64,000 nt of DNA from Rothia aerolata (GTDB taxonomy: Bacteria > Actinomycetota > Actinomycetes > Actinomycetales > Micrococcaceae), in the NCBI RefSeq assembly GCF_014635585.1, contig NZ_BMDC01000003.1:62001-126000 (forward strand). The letters run 5' to 3'. Positions 8,964 through 17,418 of this stretch are shown piece after piece. A program made the position numbers and the translations under genes. Position 1 is the first letter of the stretch. Each line of letters begins with the position of its first letter. The notes under the pieces were generated by a model. The model ran no database searches, was not told where the DNA came from, and saw nothing but the letters and a program-made list of their open reading frames with translations.

Positions 8964-9034
8964 ATCGGTGTGCCGCTCAGTCAACTGGCATCGGGGCTGG
9001 CGTTTAAGGGAGGTTGACTGAGCGGCACACCGAT
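8964..9034. repeat. Conserved-loop hairpin, copy A2
   Basis: Perfect 22-bp stem (8964-8985 and 9013-9034, ATCGGTGTGCCGCTCAGTCA...) around the 27-base family loop at 8986-9012 (TGGCATCGGGGCTGGCGTTT and on). It lies between the ends of convergent genes, 16 bases from the mutY stop, so it may end both transcripts. Stem sequence is unique to this copy. Confidence 0.9.
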
Positions 9035-9049
9035 GAGCAGTCAACTGTG

Positions 9050-10015
9050 TTAAAGGCTTACCCGCCCCGCGTCGTCCTGCTTAGCCAGGCCGTCTGCCAG
9101 CAGACCCGCGAAACAGCGCTGTAGTTGCTCAGCGGGGGAGTTGAGCTTTTGGAGTTTCTGGACGGCGGCGGCCACCTCCTGCGGAAAGGCGAAGTCCACG
9201 CGCCCTCCTGAGGTCAGGAGCTCCGCAGGTAGCGGCCCCGTTGCCTCGCGCAGTACCGCCATCATGGCACCGCGCAGCTGGCGGTCGGTGCCTGCCCACG
9301 CCTGGCCGGTGGGAACATAGTCTGCCTCGGGCTTGCCTGCGGCAATCCAGGCGCAGCCCGAAGAGACCGGGCATTCCTCGCACCTGGGGGACTTGGCGGT
9401 GCAGATGAGAGCACCCAGCTCCATGGTGGCGGCGTTCCAGACCACCGATTCTTCAAGATCATCGGGCATAAGGGATTCCGCCAGGCGCATCTCGGCGGCG
9501 GTCAGAGACTTGCCGGGCAGGGCAAGCCCGCGCACCGTGCGTCCAAAAACTCGGCGGATATTGGTATCAACCACGGTGGCGCGGTTTCCAAAGGCAAACA
9601 CGCTAATGGCGGCTGCCGTGTAGGAGCCAACTCCGGGTAAAGCCAGCAGTTCTTCGTAGGAGGAGGGAACCTCGCCATTGTGCTTCTCAACAATCGCCTG
9701 AGCCGCCGCGTGCAGGCGCAGAGCCCTGCGGGGGTAGCCCAGCCGACCCCAGGCGCGCACCGCCTCAGAGGAATCAACAGCTGCCAGGTCTGCGGGGGTG
9801 GGCCAGCGTTCCATCCAGGTCTCCCAGACCGGCAAGACCCGCTTCACGTGGGTCTGCTGAAGCATAAATTCACTGACCATAACAGACCAACCGGAGCGGT
9901 CGGCTGCACGCCAGGGGAGGTCCCGGGCATGGGCGCGGAACCAGGCGTTAATATTCCGGTGAAGGAATGCAATTTTCTCGGGAGAAACCACCGAATTATT
10001 AGGGGAAGAGCTCAT
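9050..10015 (-). CDS. mutY: A/G-specific adenine glycosylase
   Basis: Base-excision repair enzyme that removes adenine mispaired with 8-oxoguanine. The 321-residue protein has the HhH-GPD fold: catalytic Glu49 in SEFMLQQTHV, the helix-hairpin-helix LPGVGSYTAAA at 126-136, and catalytic Asp150 in VVDTNIRRVFGR. The 4Fe-4S cluster ligands are Cys205, 212, 215 and 221 (C-x6-C-x2-C-x5-C). The C-terminal 8-oxoG-recognition domain seen in E. coli MutY is short here, about 95 residues after the cluster. It ends against hairpin A2 and is divergent from the next gene. Confidence 0.93.
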   Translation of the reverse strand: MSSSPNNSVVSPEKIAFLHRNINAWFRAHARDLPWRAADRSGWSVMVSEFMLQQTHVKRVLPVWETWMERWPTPADLAAVDSSEAVRAWGRLGYPRRALRLHAAAQAIVEKHNGEVPSSYEELLALPGVGSYTAAAISVFAFGNRATVVDTNIRRVFGRTVRGLALPGKSLTAAEMRLAESLMPDDLEESVVWNAATMELGALICTAKSPRCEECPVSSGCAWIAAGKPEADYVPTGQAWAGTDRQLRGAMMAVLREATGPLPAELLTSGGRVDFAFPQEVAAAVQKLQKLNSPAEQLQRCFAGLLADGLAKQDDAGRVSL

Positions 10016-10082
10016 TCATCACACTCTAGACGATTTCCTGTAACCGGGGCGAATAAAATTCTCAAACAAGTGCCTCACCCGG

Positions 10083-10088
10083 TACGCT
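10083..10088 (+). promoter_or_regulatory. -10 box, leaderless start
   Basis: TACGCT is followed by six bases (ATAAAC) and the ATG at 10095, with no ribosome-binding site. The mutY start is 80 bases away on the other strand. Confidence 0.45.
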
Positions 10089-10094
10089 ATAAAC

Positions 10095-10907
10095 ATGTCT
10101 GTGAGTTATGAAGATCCTGAGGGCCCCGAGCCCGTAGAGCCCAACTACCGCCGGCGTCGTTTGATTGCGCTGGGCGTTTTACTTCTTCTTGCCCTGCTTC
10201 TGATTTGGGGCATTGTTTCGGTCTTCCGCGCTATCGGCGGTAACGACGAAGAAGCCAATTCTGCTGCCAGCGCCAGCCCCTCTGCCTCGGCAGAGCCCTT
10301 CAGCGACTTCACCGAACGTGCATCAGATGAGGCCTCAGAAAGCTCCTCGGCAGACCCCTCAGAGACCGCCAGCGAGTCTGCTGAGCCCAGCGAATCGGCT
10401 GATGCTACCGAATCCGCAGACCCGGCTGCTACCGAGACTTCAGACCCCGCAGCATCTGAAACCGCCGCTCCCAGCGAAACTGCTGAGCCCACCGCAGAAC
10501 CCACCGAGACTCCCGCAACCGTAGCGGCCTGTTCCGCCGCTGACATGCAGGTTTCCCTTACCGCAGACAAGGGTAGCTACGCCGCTGGTGAGAACCCCGC
10601 TATGGCAATCACCTATACCAACACCTCGGGCAACCCCTGCGATATTGGCGGTGAAGGCCAGACCATCGACATCAACATCACCTCCGGCTCCGCCCAGGTC
10701 TTCAACTATGCCCAGTGCAACAACGCAGCCGTTGAGACTTCAGAGCTGGCAGCGGGTGCAACCGACACCAAGGTGATTACCTGGGATCGTTCGCTCAACG
10801 CCCTGGGCTGCAACACCAATCGCAACGTTGATCCCGGCTACTACTGGGCTACCGCAACCGTCAACGGTGTAACCTCGGAGCCCGCCCGAATCATCGTAAC
10901 CGGTTAG
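10095..10907 (+). CDS. Membrane-anchored protein with Ser/Ala/Glu-rich stalk and exported domain
   Basis: A 270-residue protein. After a short cytoplasmic part with a basic RRRR cluster at residues 18-22 there is one membrane helix (about 24-45). A low-complexity stalk rich in Ser, Ala, Glu, Pro and Thr covers about 50-145, typical of a spacer across the cell wall. The C-terminal domain (about 148-270) has four Cys and beta-strand-like repeats with SYAAGENPAMAITYTNTSG. This resembles immunoglobulin-like exported domains, but no family is assigned. disA follows on the same strand from its own promoter. Confidence 0.75.
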   Translation: MSVSYEDPEGPEPVEPNYRRRRLIALGVLLLLALLLIWGIVSVFRAIGGNDEEANSAASASPSASAEPFSDFTERASDEASESSSADPSETASESAEPSESADATESADPAATETSDPAASETAAPSETAEPTAEPTETPATVAACSAADMQVSLTADKGSYAAGENPAMAITYTNTSGNPCDIGGEGQTIDINITSGSAQVFNYAQCNNAAVETSELAAGATDTKVITWDRSLNALGCNTNRNVDPGYYWATATVNGVTSEPARIIVTG

Positions 10908-10979
10908 TCTGCGTTCACCCGCCGCTGGTGGCTTTCTCGCCCCAGCGGCGTCCTGCCCTTAACCTGGCCACTGCGGGCT

Positions 10980-10985
10980 TAAGAT
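10980..10985 (+). promoter_or_regulatory. -10 box, leaderless disA
   Basis: TAAGAT lies seven bases before the GTG start of disA at 10993. There is no ribosome-binding site. Confidence 0.5.
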
Positions 10986-10992
10986 AGGTTCT

Positions 10993-12066
10993 GTGCTTAT
11001 CGACTATGACAACCAGCTGATTCGAACCCTTGCCCGCATAGCCCCCGGCACCGAGCTGCGCGAGGGCATTGAGCGTATTCTGCGCGGCCGTACCGGCGGC
11101 CTGATTGTGCTGGGTAGCGATAAGACGGTGCAGTCGATTTCCTCCGGTGGCTTTGCCATCAACACGGAGTTCTCCGCCACCGCTCTGCGGGAACTTGCGA
11201 AGATGGACGGCGCGATAATCTGCAACAAAGAGGTCACCATGCTGCTCAACGCTAGCGTGCAGTTGCTGCCTGACCCCTCTATTGAGACCCACGAATCGGG
11301 AACCCGCCACCGCACCGCCGAGCGCGTGGCGATTCAAACCGGTTTTCCCGTGATTGCGGTGAGCTCCTCGATGTCGCTGATTACCGTCTACGTCAGCGGA
11401 ATCCGCTACGCGGTAGAGAACACCCAGGCGCTGGTTTCTCGCGCCAACCAGGCGATTCAGACCCTGGAGTCCTATACCTCCCGCCTGGAGAAAGTGCTCC
11501 AGGCTCTTTCCTCTTTAGAGATCGAAGCCAACGTAACCGCCCGCGACGTTCTCTCTACCCTGCAACGCATGGAGATGGTGCGGCGTATTTCTGCCGAGGT
11601 CAACCACTATGTGGTGGAGCTGGGAACCCACGGCCGCCTCATCAAACTCCAGCTGGACGAACTGACCCAGCCCGACCTTCCCGGAGCCGCGGTAATTCTG
11701 CGCGACTATCTGCCGGTTGAGTGGGAGGTGCTGGGCAGCGCCATTCCCGAGGCACTCAACGCCCTGGTTCAGCTCCAAGACAAAGACATTGTTGATCTTG
11801 AAACCATCGCCGCCGCGGTGGGGATAAATACCGATCTTGACGCGGAGATGTCTCCGCGCGGCTACCGCCTGCTGGCCGGTATCAAGTCTATGCCCGCCAC
11901 CGTGGTAGACCGCCTGGTGGAAAACTTCAACGGACTGCCGGGACTCATGGCGGCCAACCTCGAAGACTTACGCGCCGTGGAGGGCATCGGCGAACAGCGC
12001 GCCCGCATTATTCGCGAGTCGCTCTCGCGCATGGCGGAGAGTTCGCTGCTGGAACGTTTTATGTAG
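10993..12066 (+). CDS. disA: DNA integrity scanning protein DisA, diadenylate cyclase
   Basis: Makes cyclic di-AMP from two ATP and scans DNA for branched structures. The 357-residue protein has normal DisA length. The N-terminal DAC domain carries the catalytic DGA motif at 72-74 (MDGAIICNKE) and RHR at 105-107 (ESGTRHRTAERV). A helical spine follows, and a C-terminal helix-hairpin-helix DNA-binding domain sits near 305-345 (LRAVEGIGEQRARIIRESL). It starts with GTG and is probably leaderless. radA, the usual upstream partner, is not adjacent. Confidence 0.96.
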   Translation: MLIDYDNQLIRTLARIAPGTELREGIERILRGRTGGLIVLGSDKTVQSISSGGFAINTEFSATALRELAKMDGAIICNKEVTMLLNASVQLLPDPSIETHESGTRHRTAERVAIQTGFPVIAVSSSMSLITVYVSGIRYAVENTQALVSRANQAIQTLESYTSRLEKVLQALSSLEIEANVTARDVLSTLQRMEMVRRISAEVNHYVVELGTHGRLIKLQLDELTQPDLPGAAVILRDYLPVEWEVLGSAIPEALNALVQLQDKDIVDLETIAAAVGINTDLDAEMSPRGYRLLAGIKSMPATVVDRLVENFNGLPGLMAANLEDLRAVEGIGEQRARIIRESLSRMAESSLLERFM

Positions 12067-12076
12067 GATGACGCCG

Positions 12077-12102
12077 GTTGGCCGGGCGCGCTCGGGCTGT
12101 CT
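12077..12102. repeat. Solitary arm related to hairpin A1
   Basis: The 26 bases starting GTTGGCC and ending CTCGGGCTGTCT match the right arm and flank of hairpin A1 (2014-2039) at 23 of 26 positions. No partner arm and no family loop are present. It sits in the short gap between disA and the convergent MFS gene. Confidence 0.5.
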
Positions 12103-12112
12103 AGGTAGCGGG

Positions 12113-13285
12113 CTACCTTTTGAAATCTCGAATACCCAGCAGCAGGGCCGCTGCCATCATGGCTGCCGCCCAAATCCACCAGGCGTTAGCAAAACCAAAG
12201 CCCGATGCCAGGGCGCCCAGTGCTATACCGCCCAGGCCGGTGCCCAAATCGTAGTTGGCGTTCCAGGCCACCGAGGCGGCAGTGGTTTTTGAAGCGGGTG
12301 CGTCAGAGAGCGCCCGTACCATGGTTACCGACTGCAAAAATCCGTAGCCGGTACCGGTCAGAAGCGCTGCCAGCATAAGATCCAGGGCAGAGCCTGAGAT
12401 ACTGGCAAACCCCAGGGCTGCCACGCCCGCAGCGTTGAGGGCCAGCACCGGCGCCATAGTGATGCGGGTACCCCAGCGGTCGGTGAGGGTACCGCCGTAT
12501 AGCCTGGTGGGAACCGCAACCGCCATCATCACCAGTAGAGCCAGGGAGGCAGCCGAGGCATCCTGGGCGATCTCCGAAGCGAAGGTCATCAGAGCGCCAC
12601 CGGCAGCTGTTGCCAGAGTCAGGGTGAGCAGGGCCGGCCAAATAATAGGAAGCACCGAGCCGCCCACCACCTGAGTCATGGCGCCGGTCTGCACCGTAGC
12701 GGCGTCGTCCTTATTCATCGAGTCCACCAGCGAGCCCAGCCGCCAGGCAAAGGGCGCGCCCAGGGCGGCAATGACGCCGGCGCACAGTACAAAGCGGAAG
12801 CCGAGGGTCTGCGCTATCCAGGGGGAAAGCGGGGTGAAAAGCAGCTGGGGAATCGCAGCGGCAAGGCCGTAGTAGCCCACTGCGCGTCCTCGCTGGTTGG
12901 AGGGTACCAGGAGGGTGAGCGCCGTCGAACAACAGACGGTGAGAATGCCGAAGCCCACACCGCGCAGGGCGGAGGAGAGCAGCACCAGCCAGAGGTCTGA
13001 GGAGATAGCCTGCAGAGGTGAAGGTAAGCCCATGAAGAGGGAACCCGCCGTGAGCGTGGCGGCCCAGCCGAACCGGTCGAGAGCTTTCTGTACCACTAGC
13101 ACCTGGGTGGCAACGGTTGCCGCCATGAGCACAGCCGTGACTAAACCGGCCCCGGTCGCATTCGCGCCACCGGCAGAAACCCAGGCAGGAGACGCCGGGA
13201 GAAGCAGGGCAAGCCCCGAGATGCAAAAGGCGAAGGTAGCAAGTACCGGCACCATACCTGGTGTACGCAACAGACTCTGCTTCAC
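12113..13285 (-). CDS. Major facilitator superfamily transporter (12 spans)
   Basis: A 390-residue integral membrane protein with about 12 hydrophobic helices, resembling DHA1-type drug or sugar exporters. It begins VKQSLLRTPGMVPVLATFAFC, and a central hydrophilic loop lies near residues 185-200. The start chosen is GTG at 13285, because AAAGGAG lies six bases upstream and an upstream extension would be Arg/His-rich and cross the next gene's promoter. The substrate cannot be told from sequence. The gene is convergent with disA and divergent from the corA remnant. Confidence 0.8.
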   Translation of the reverse strand: MKQSLLRTPGMVPVLATFAFCISGLALLLPASPAWVSAGGANATGAGLVTAVLMAATVATQVLVVQKALDRFGWAATLTAGSLFMGLPSPLQAISSDLWLVLLSSALRGVGFGILTVCCSTALTLLVPSNQRGRAVGYYGLAAAIPQLLFTPLSPWIAQTLGFRFVLCAGVIAALGAPFAWRLGSLVDSMNKDDAATVQTGAMTQVVGGSVLPIIWPALLTLTLATAAGGALMTFASEIAQDASAASLALLVMMAVAVPTRLYGGTLTDRWGTRITMAPVLALNAAGVAALGFASISGSALDLMLAALLTGTGYGFLQSVTMVRALSDAPASKTTAASVAWNANYDLGTGLGGIALGALASGFGFANAWWIWAAAMMAAALLLGIRDFKR

Positions 13286-13324
13286 GGCCGCTCCTTTGTG
13301 AAAACCGCGCCCTGAGGGGCTAAC

Positions 13325-14409
13325 GTGACAAATGCCAACGTAACAGCGTACCAGCTTCGCAGGCTTTCGGCGCATAAGATAAAAGCCATGCCCGTGCTTA
13401 TGAATACCGTCAACTTTCCCTCGGGAAACTCGCTGACCTCCCAGTCGCTGCAAAATACCCACGATCTGCTGAAATCTCACGAGGGAGCCACCGCTTTTAT
13501 CGGTATTTCAGACCCCGATTCCACCGACATGCAGGCGCTGACCGAACGCTTTGGCATGAACGAGCTGGCGGTGGAAGACTCCACCGAGGGCCACCAGCGC
13601 GCCAAGATTGACCGCTATGGAGACACCTACTTTCTGGTGTTGCGCCCGGCGGTTTACCTGGACCAGGCAGAGGAAATTCATTTTGGCGAGATCCACCTCT
13701 TCATGGGCTCTAATTTTCTGGTGGCATTATCAAGGATTACCTGCGGGAATCCCGCACCATCAAGCAGCTCTTTGAGCGGGTTTCCGCCGAGATGCAGAAC
13801 ATGAAATCCCCCTGGGATATGGTTCATGCCGCCCTGGATGCCGTGGTAGACGGCTATATGCCGGTGATTGAGGGACTGGAGAATGACGGCGATGAGATTG
13901 AGGATTCCCTCTTTACCGAAGAACTCACTGACACCTCGAAAGTGTCTCAGCGAACCTACCAGCTACTCAATGAGGTGGCAGACTTCAAACGCGCCGCCAA
14001 GCCGCTGACCACCGTGCTTGATGTTCTCATGGGCAGAATCCGCATGAACTCTCATCTGCCCGGCGGCGGGCAGAATGAAGAGGCCGTGGAGGATATTCGG
14101 CGTTTCCGAGACGTTCACGACCACGCCCTACAGGTTAACGAGCGGATTGATGACCTTCGGGCTTCTCTACAGAATGCCTTGGAGGTGAACTCGATTATCG
14201 TGGCGGAGCGTCAGAACGATGACATGAAGAAGATTTCTGGCTGGGCGGCTATTTTGGTGGCTCCGACCGTGATTGGTTCTATTTACGGCATGAATTTCGA
14301 TAATATGCCCGAGTTGCACTGGGCGCTGGGGTATCCGGCGGCTTTGCTGTTGATGGTGGTGACGTCGGTCTTTCTGTATGTGCTCTTCAAGAAGAAAGAT
14401 TGGATGTAG
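13325..14409 (+). pseudogene. corA: CorA family magnesium/cobalt channel, frameshifted
   Basis: Two overlapping reading frames together make one CorA. The first (13325 or 13388 to 13804) holds the N-terminal domain through HFGEIHLFMGSNFLVAL, then runs into unrelated residues. The second frame resumes at about 13728 (IIKDYLRESRTIKQLFERV) and continues to 14409 with the stalk helices, the GMN pore motif in GSIYGMNFDNMP, and two C-terminal membrane helices ending KKKDWM. The break lies in GGTGGCATTATCAAGG near 13722-13737. The residues usually found between FLVAL and the helix are missing, so a small deletion of non-triplet length is likely, or a sequencing error. As written, no full channel can be made. 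Confidence 0.85.
13375..13380 (+). promoter_or_regulatory. -10 box, leaderless corA start
   Basis: TAAGAT is followed by seven bases and the ATG at 13388. This favours 13388 over the GTG at 13325 as the real corA start. Confidence 0.45.
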
Positions 14410-14800
14410 CACGATTTTCCGAGCGAGCGAGGAAATAAAAATCGTGCGGAATCAGCCGAGCTTGCGAGGCTGGAGCGCGTTAGCGCGGGGGAGTAGCGAA
14501 GCGGGCGCGAGCGGAATCAGCTCAGCGACAGTTTGGTACACATTCAGAGCGCCAGTACACATCTACACATGTACTGGCGCTCTCAAGGTGTACTGAAGAA
14601 ATCATGTCCGGAATTGAGGTGTACCGGGCAGGCCGTGCTTGATTTTAGGGTGTGCCCAGACGTAGAAATTTTTGTTCCCTGTGACCAACCTGTACACCAG
14701 ATCCCTGTGGAAAACGCTTAAAAGTAAACAAAATCCCTCTTTTATCCACAGATTTTAAGAAGCAAATATATTTTGTATAGAAAATTAGCAAAATATATCT
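14409..14800. other. Gap after corA with several short inverted repeats
   Basis: No gene is supported here. A 10-bp stem GCACGATTTT (14409-14418 with 14438-14447) follows the corA stop and may end its transcript. Next comes a purine-rich segment (GAGCTTGCGAG ... GAGCGGAATC, 14456-14518) whose pieces recur inside the interrupted hairpin at 44770-44889. Hairpin B1 follows at 14531. GGAATTGAGGTGTAC at 14610-14624 is the inverted match of 15730-15744 beyond the next gene. The last 100 bases are AT-rich and probably hold the promoter of the AbiEi-like gene. Confidence 0.5.
14531..14593. repeat. Hairpin B1, left member of a 63-bp direct repeat
   Basis: The 63 bases 14531-14593 are identical to 15756-15818. 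Each forms a 14-bp stem (AGAGCGCCAGTACA with its complement) around CATCTACACA, plus outer GTACAC/GTGTAC pairing. The stem core GAGCGCCAGTACA is shared with the palindrome at 40931-41002. Confidence 0.9.
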
Positions 14801-15721
14801 ATGAAACAGATTGAAGAGTATCTCGCAAGGGTCAAAAGCTATCAGCAGTTGGTCGAATCTGGGTACAACAACCACCAGATCAAAAAGCTACTTTTGCAGG
14901 GCACGGTGCGAAAAATTCGGCAGGGCGTCTATGTATCCACTCAATTTTTTGATTCGCTTGCCCCGTGGGAGGTGCCGGTAGTCGAAGTTTTAGCGGTTCA
15001 CCTCAATAGCCCAATCACGGTGTTTTCTCATCAATCGGCGGCTCTGCTGCAACACCTAGATCTCATATCGGACCCCGATAGCGTGCATGTTTACTGCTCC
15101 CGTAACTCCAGAGGAAGCCGCGATAGGGTAGTTAATCACCCTTTTCTCGTGCCTGAAACTCCCACCTTTACAACTGGTGCGGGAATACTGTGCACTGATA
15201 TTGCCACTACCGTTGCTGATTCGGCAACAGTTCTTTCTTTCCAAGAGGCTGTAGTTCTTGCCGATTCGGCTCTGCGGCAGAAACTGATTACAGAGACTGA
15301 ACTGAAAGAGAAACTGCTGGGTTTCTCGCGCAGGGGCAGGAGGAAGGTACTCAGAGTTGCAGATTCCATGAGTAGTTCTTCTGAATCTGCCGGTGAAACC
15401 CTCACCCGTCTCATTCTCGATGATATGGGAGTGAGCTACATCGAGCAGTATTGGGTTCCCGGCTACAACTTTCGCGTTGACTTTTACCTTCCAGATTTTG
15501 GCATCTATATCGAGTTCGACGGCGCCGGAAAGTACAAAGAATCGCAGTCGTTTGAGAGCTCAATTCTGCAGGAGAAGTGGCGCGAAGACGACATTACTGC
15601 TAACGGAAAAATTCTGATAAGAACCCGATGGGAGCAGGTGTTCAAGAACCCGGCTATTTTCCGGGGAAAGCTAGCTCAAAGAATCAGAGAGGTTCAGCGG
15701 CAGAAACTGGTTGCTGCCTAG
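14801..15721 (+). CDS. Solitary AbiEi-like wHTH protein with endonuclease-like C-terminal domain
   Basis: A 306-residue protein. The N-terminal part (about 1-60, VESGYNNHQIKKLLLQGTVRKIRQGVYVS) is the winged-helix of AbiEi-type type IV antitoxins. The middle (SHQSAALLQHLDL ... ADSATVLSFQEAVVLADSAL) is the AbiEi core. The C-terminal 100 residues (GVSYIEQYWVPGYNFRVDFYLPDFGIYIEFDG) resemble DUF559/Vsr-like PD-(D/E)XK nucleases, with D and E-x-D residues in place. No AbiEii nucleotidyltransferase toxin is adjacent. The gene is more AT-rich than its neighbours and lies between identical 63-bp direct repeats, which suggests a mobile cassette. A same-architecture gene is at 36240. The role, perhaps defence or regulation, is inferred. 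Confidence 0.75.
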   Translation: MKQIEEYLARVKSYQQLVESGYNNHQIKKLLLQGTVRKIRQGVYVSTQFFDSLAPWEVPVVEVLAVHLNSPITVFSHQSAALLQHLDLISDPDSVHVYCSRNSRGSRDRVVNHPFLVPETPTFTTGAGILCTDIATTVADSATVLSFQEAVVLADSALRQKLITETELKEKLLGFSRRGRRKVLRVADSMSSSSESAGETLTRLILDDMGVSYIEQYWVPGYNFRVDFYLPDFGIYIEFDGAGKYKESQSFESSILQEKWREDDITANGKILIRTRWEQVFKNPAIFRGKLAQRIREVQRQKLVAA

Positions 15722-15755
15722 AGACTTGAGTACACCTCAATTCCGCTAGGAAAAA

Positions 15756-15822
15756 GTTTGGTACACATTCAGAGCGCCAGTACACATCTACACATGTACT
15801 GGCGCTCTCAAGGTGTACCAAA
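15756..15822. repeat. Hairpin B2, right member of a 63-bp direct repeat
   Basis: Identical to 14531-14593 over 63 bases. Here the outer stem is complete (TTTGGTACAC at 15757 with GTGTACCAAA ending at 15822). It sits between the AbiEi-like stop and the convergent purA stop. GTACACCTCAATTCC at 15730 is the inverse of a sequence beside B1. Confidence 0.9.
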
Positions 15823-15841
15823 GGCGAGAGAAAGAGTTTCC

Positions 15842-17131
15842 TTACTCTTCGATCAGATCTCGAACCACAATGGTCTGCTCGCGGCCGGGGCCCACACCCA
15901 CAGCTGAGATGCGGCAGCCCGAGAGCTCTTCAAGCTTTTCCAGGTAGAGTCGGGCATTGGTAGGCAGCTCATCCAGAGACTTAGCCTCGGTAATGTCCTC
16001 AGTCCAACCGTCAAAGTACTCGTAGATGGGCTTGGCGTGGTGGAAGTCGGTCTGGGTCATGGGCATCTCGTCGTGGCGCACGCCGTCCACGTCATAAGCC
16101 ACGCATACGGGAATCTTCTCAATGCCGGTGAGCACGTCCAGCTTGGTGATGAAGAGGTCGGTAAAGCCGTTGATGCGCACTGCCTGACGGGCCAGTACCG
16201 AGTCGTACCAGCCACAGCGGCGGGGGCGGCCGGTGTTGACGCCGAACTCACCGCCGGTCTTTTGCAGGAATTCTCCCCACTCGTCAAAGAGCTCGGTGGG
16301 GAAGGGGCCTGCACCCACGCGGGTGGTGTATGCCTTCTGAATACCGATCACGCGGGAGATACGGGTGGGGCCAATGCCCGAACCCACCGATGCGCCACCG
16401 GCGGTGGGGTTAGAGGAGGTCACGAAGGGGTAGGTGCCGTGATCGACGTCCAGGAAGGTCGCCTGGCCACCCTCCATCAGCAGGGTCTTGCCCTCGTCGA
16501 GGGCGGCGTTGAGCAGCTGGGTGGATTCAACAATCATGGGGCGCAGGCGGTCTGCAAAGCTCATGAAGTAGTCCACGATTTCGTCAACCTCTACGTGGCG
16601 GCGGTTGTAGACCTTCACCAGCAGCTCGTTCTTCTGGCGCAGGGCTCCCTCAACCTTCTGGCGCAGGATTGATTCATCGAGAATGTCCTGCACACGAATG
16701 CCCAGGCGGGCTACCTTGTCCATGTAGGTGGGGCCAATGCCGCGACCGGTGGTGCCGATGGCGCGCTTGCCCAGGAACCGCTCGGTGACCTTGTCCATGG
16801 TCTGGTGGTAGGGCGCTACCAGGTGGGCATTCGCCGAAATCTTCAGCTTGGAGGTGTCTGCGCCGCGGGCTTCGAGCCCGTCAATTTCCTCAAAGAGAGC
16901 CTCGGGGTTGACCACCACGCCGTTACCAATCACCGGGGTTGCGTTCTCTGAGAGAATGCCAGCGGGAAGGAGCTTGAGCTCGAACTTCTGGCCGTTGACG
17001 ACGACGGTGTGGCCGGCGTTGTTGCCGCCGTTAGGCTTGACCACGTAGTCTACGCGGCCGCCGAGCAAGTCGGTTGCTTTACCTTTACCTTCATCGCCCC
17101 ACTGGGCTCCAACAATCACTACTGCGGGCAT
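15842..17131 (-). CDS. purA: Adenylosuccinate synthetase
   Basis: Joins IMP and aspartate with GTP to form adenylosuccinate, the first committed step to AMP. The 429-residue protein has standard PurA length. It begins [21 protein letters not shown], containing the P-loop-like GDEGKGK and catalytic Asp. The substrate motif [10 protein letters not shown] is at about residues 39-48, then [11 protein letters not shown]. The ATG at 17131 is chosen over upstream extensions because AAGGAG lies eight bases before it and homology begins there. It is transcribed alone and is convergent with the AbiEi-like gene. Confidence 0.97.
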   Translation of the reverse strand: MPAVVIVGAQWGDEGKGKATDLLGGRVDYVVKPNGGNNAGHTVVVNGQKFELKLLPAGILSENATPVIGNGVVVNPEALFEEIDGLEARGADTSKLKISANAHLVAPYHQTMDKVTERFLGKRAIGTTGRGIGPTYMDKVARLGIRVQDILDESILRQKVEGALRQKNELLVKVYNRRHVEVDEIVDYFMSFADRLRPMIVESTQLLNAALDEGKTLLMEGGQATFLDVDHGTYPFVTSSNPTAGGASVGSGIGPTRISRVIGIQKAYTTRVGAGPFPTELFDEWGEFLQKTGGEFGVNTGRPRRCGWYDSVLARQAVRINGFTDLFITKLDVLTGIEKIPVCVAYDVDGVRHDEMPMTQTDFHHAKPIYEYFDGWTEDITEAKSLDELPTNARLYLEKLEELSGCRISAVGVGPGREQTIVVRDLIEE

Positions 17132-17406
17132 TGAGTTACTCCTTGATGAGCGCTTCACCGGCCGGATTTCACGGCGGTGCGGTGTGCTGATGTTTTTCAG
17201 GACGACGCTGCTTGGCTTGGTTTCTCGCCGGCGTGTTGGTGCCGGGCGGCTGGGCGGGAATCGGACTGAAAACAATCTGGTGCTCAAAACACACCAGCTT
17301 TAAGAATACCAAGGTAGCTCAGTTTTGGGGTGCGGTACTTTACATGCTGGAAGTAGGGGGTCAAGTAATATCTGACATTTTATTCAGGGTTTTCTCAGAA
17401 AGTGTT

Positions 17407-17412
17407 TACTCT
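17407..17412 (+). promoter_or_regulatory. -10 box, leaderless start
   Basis: TACTCT followed by ATTACC and the ATG at 17419. No ribosome-binding site is present. Confidence 0.45.
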
Positions 17413-17418
17413 ATTACC

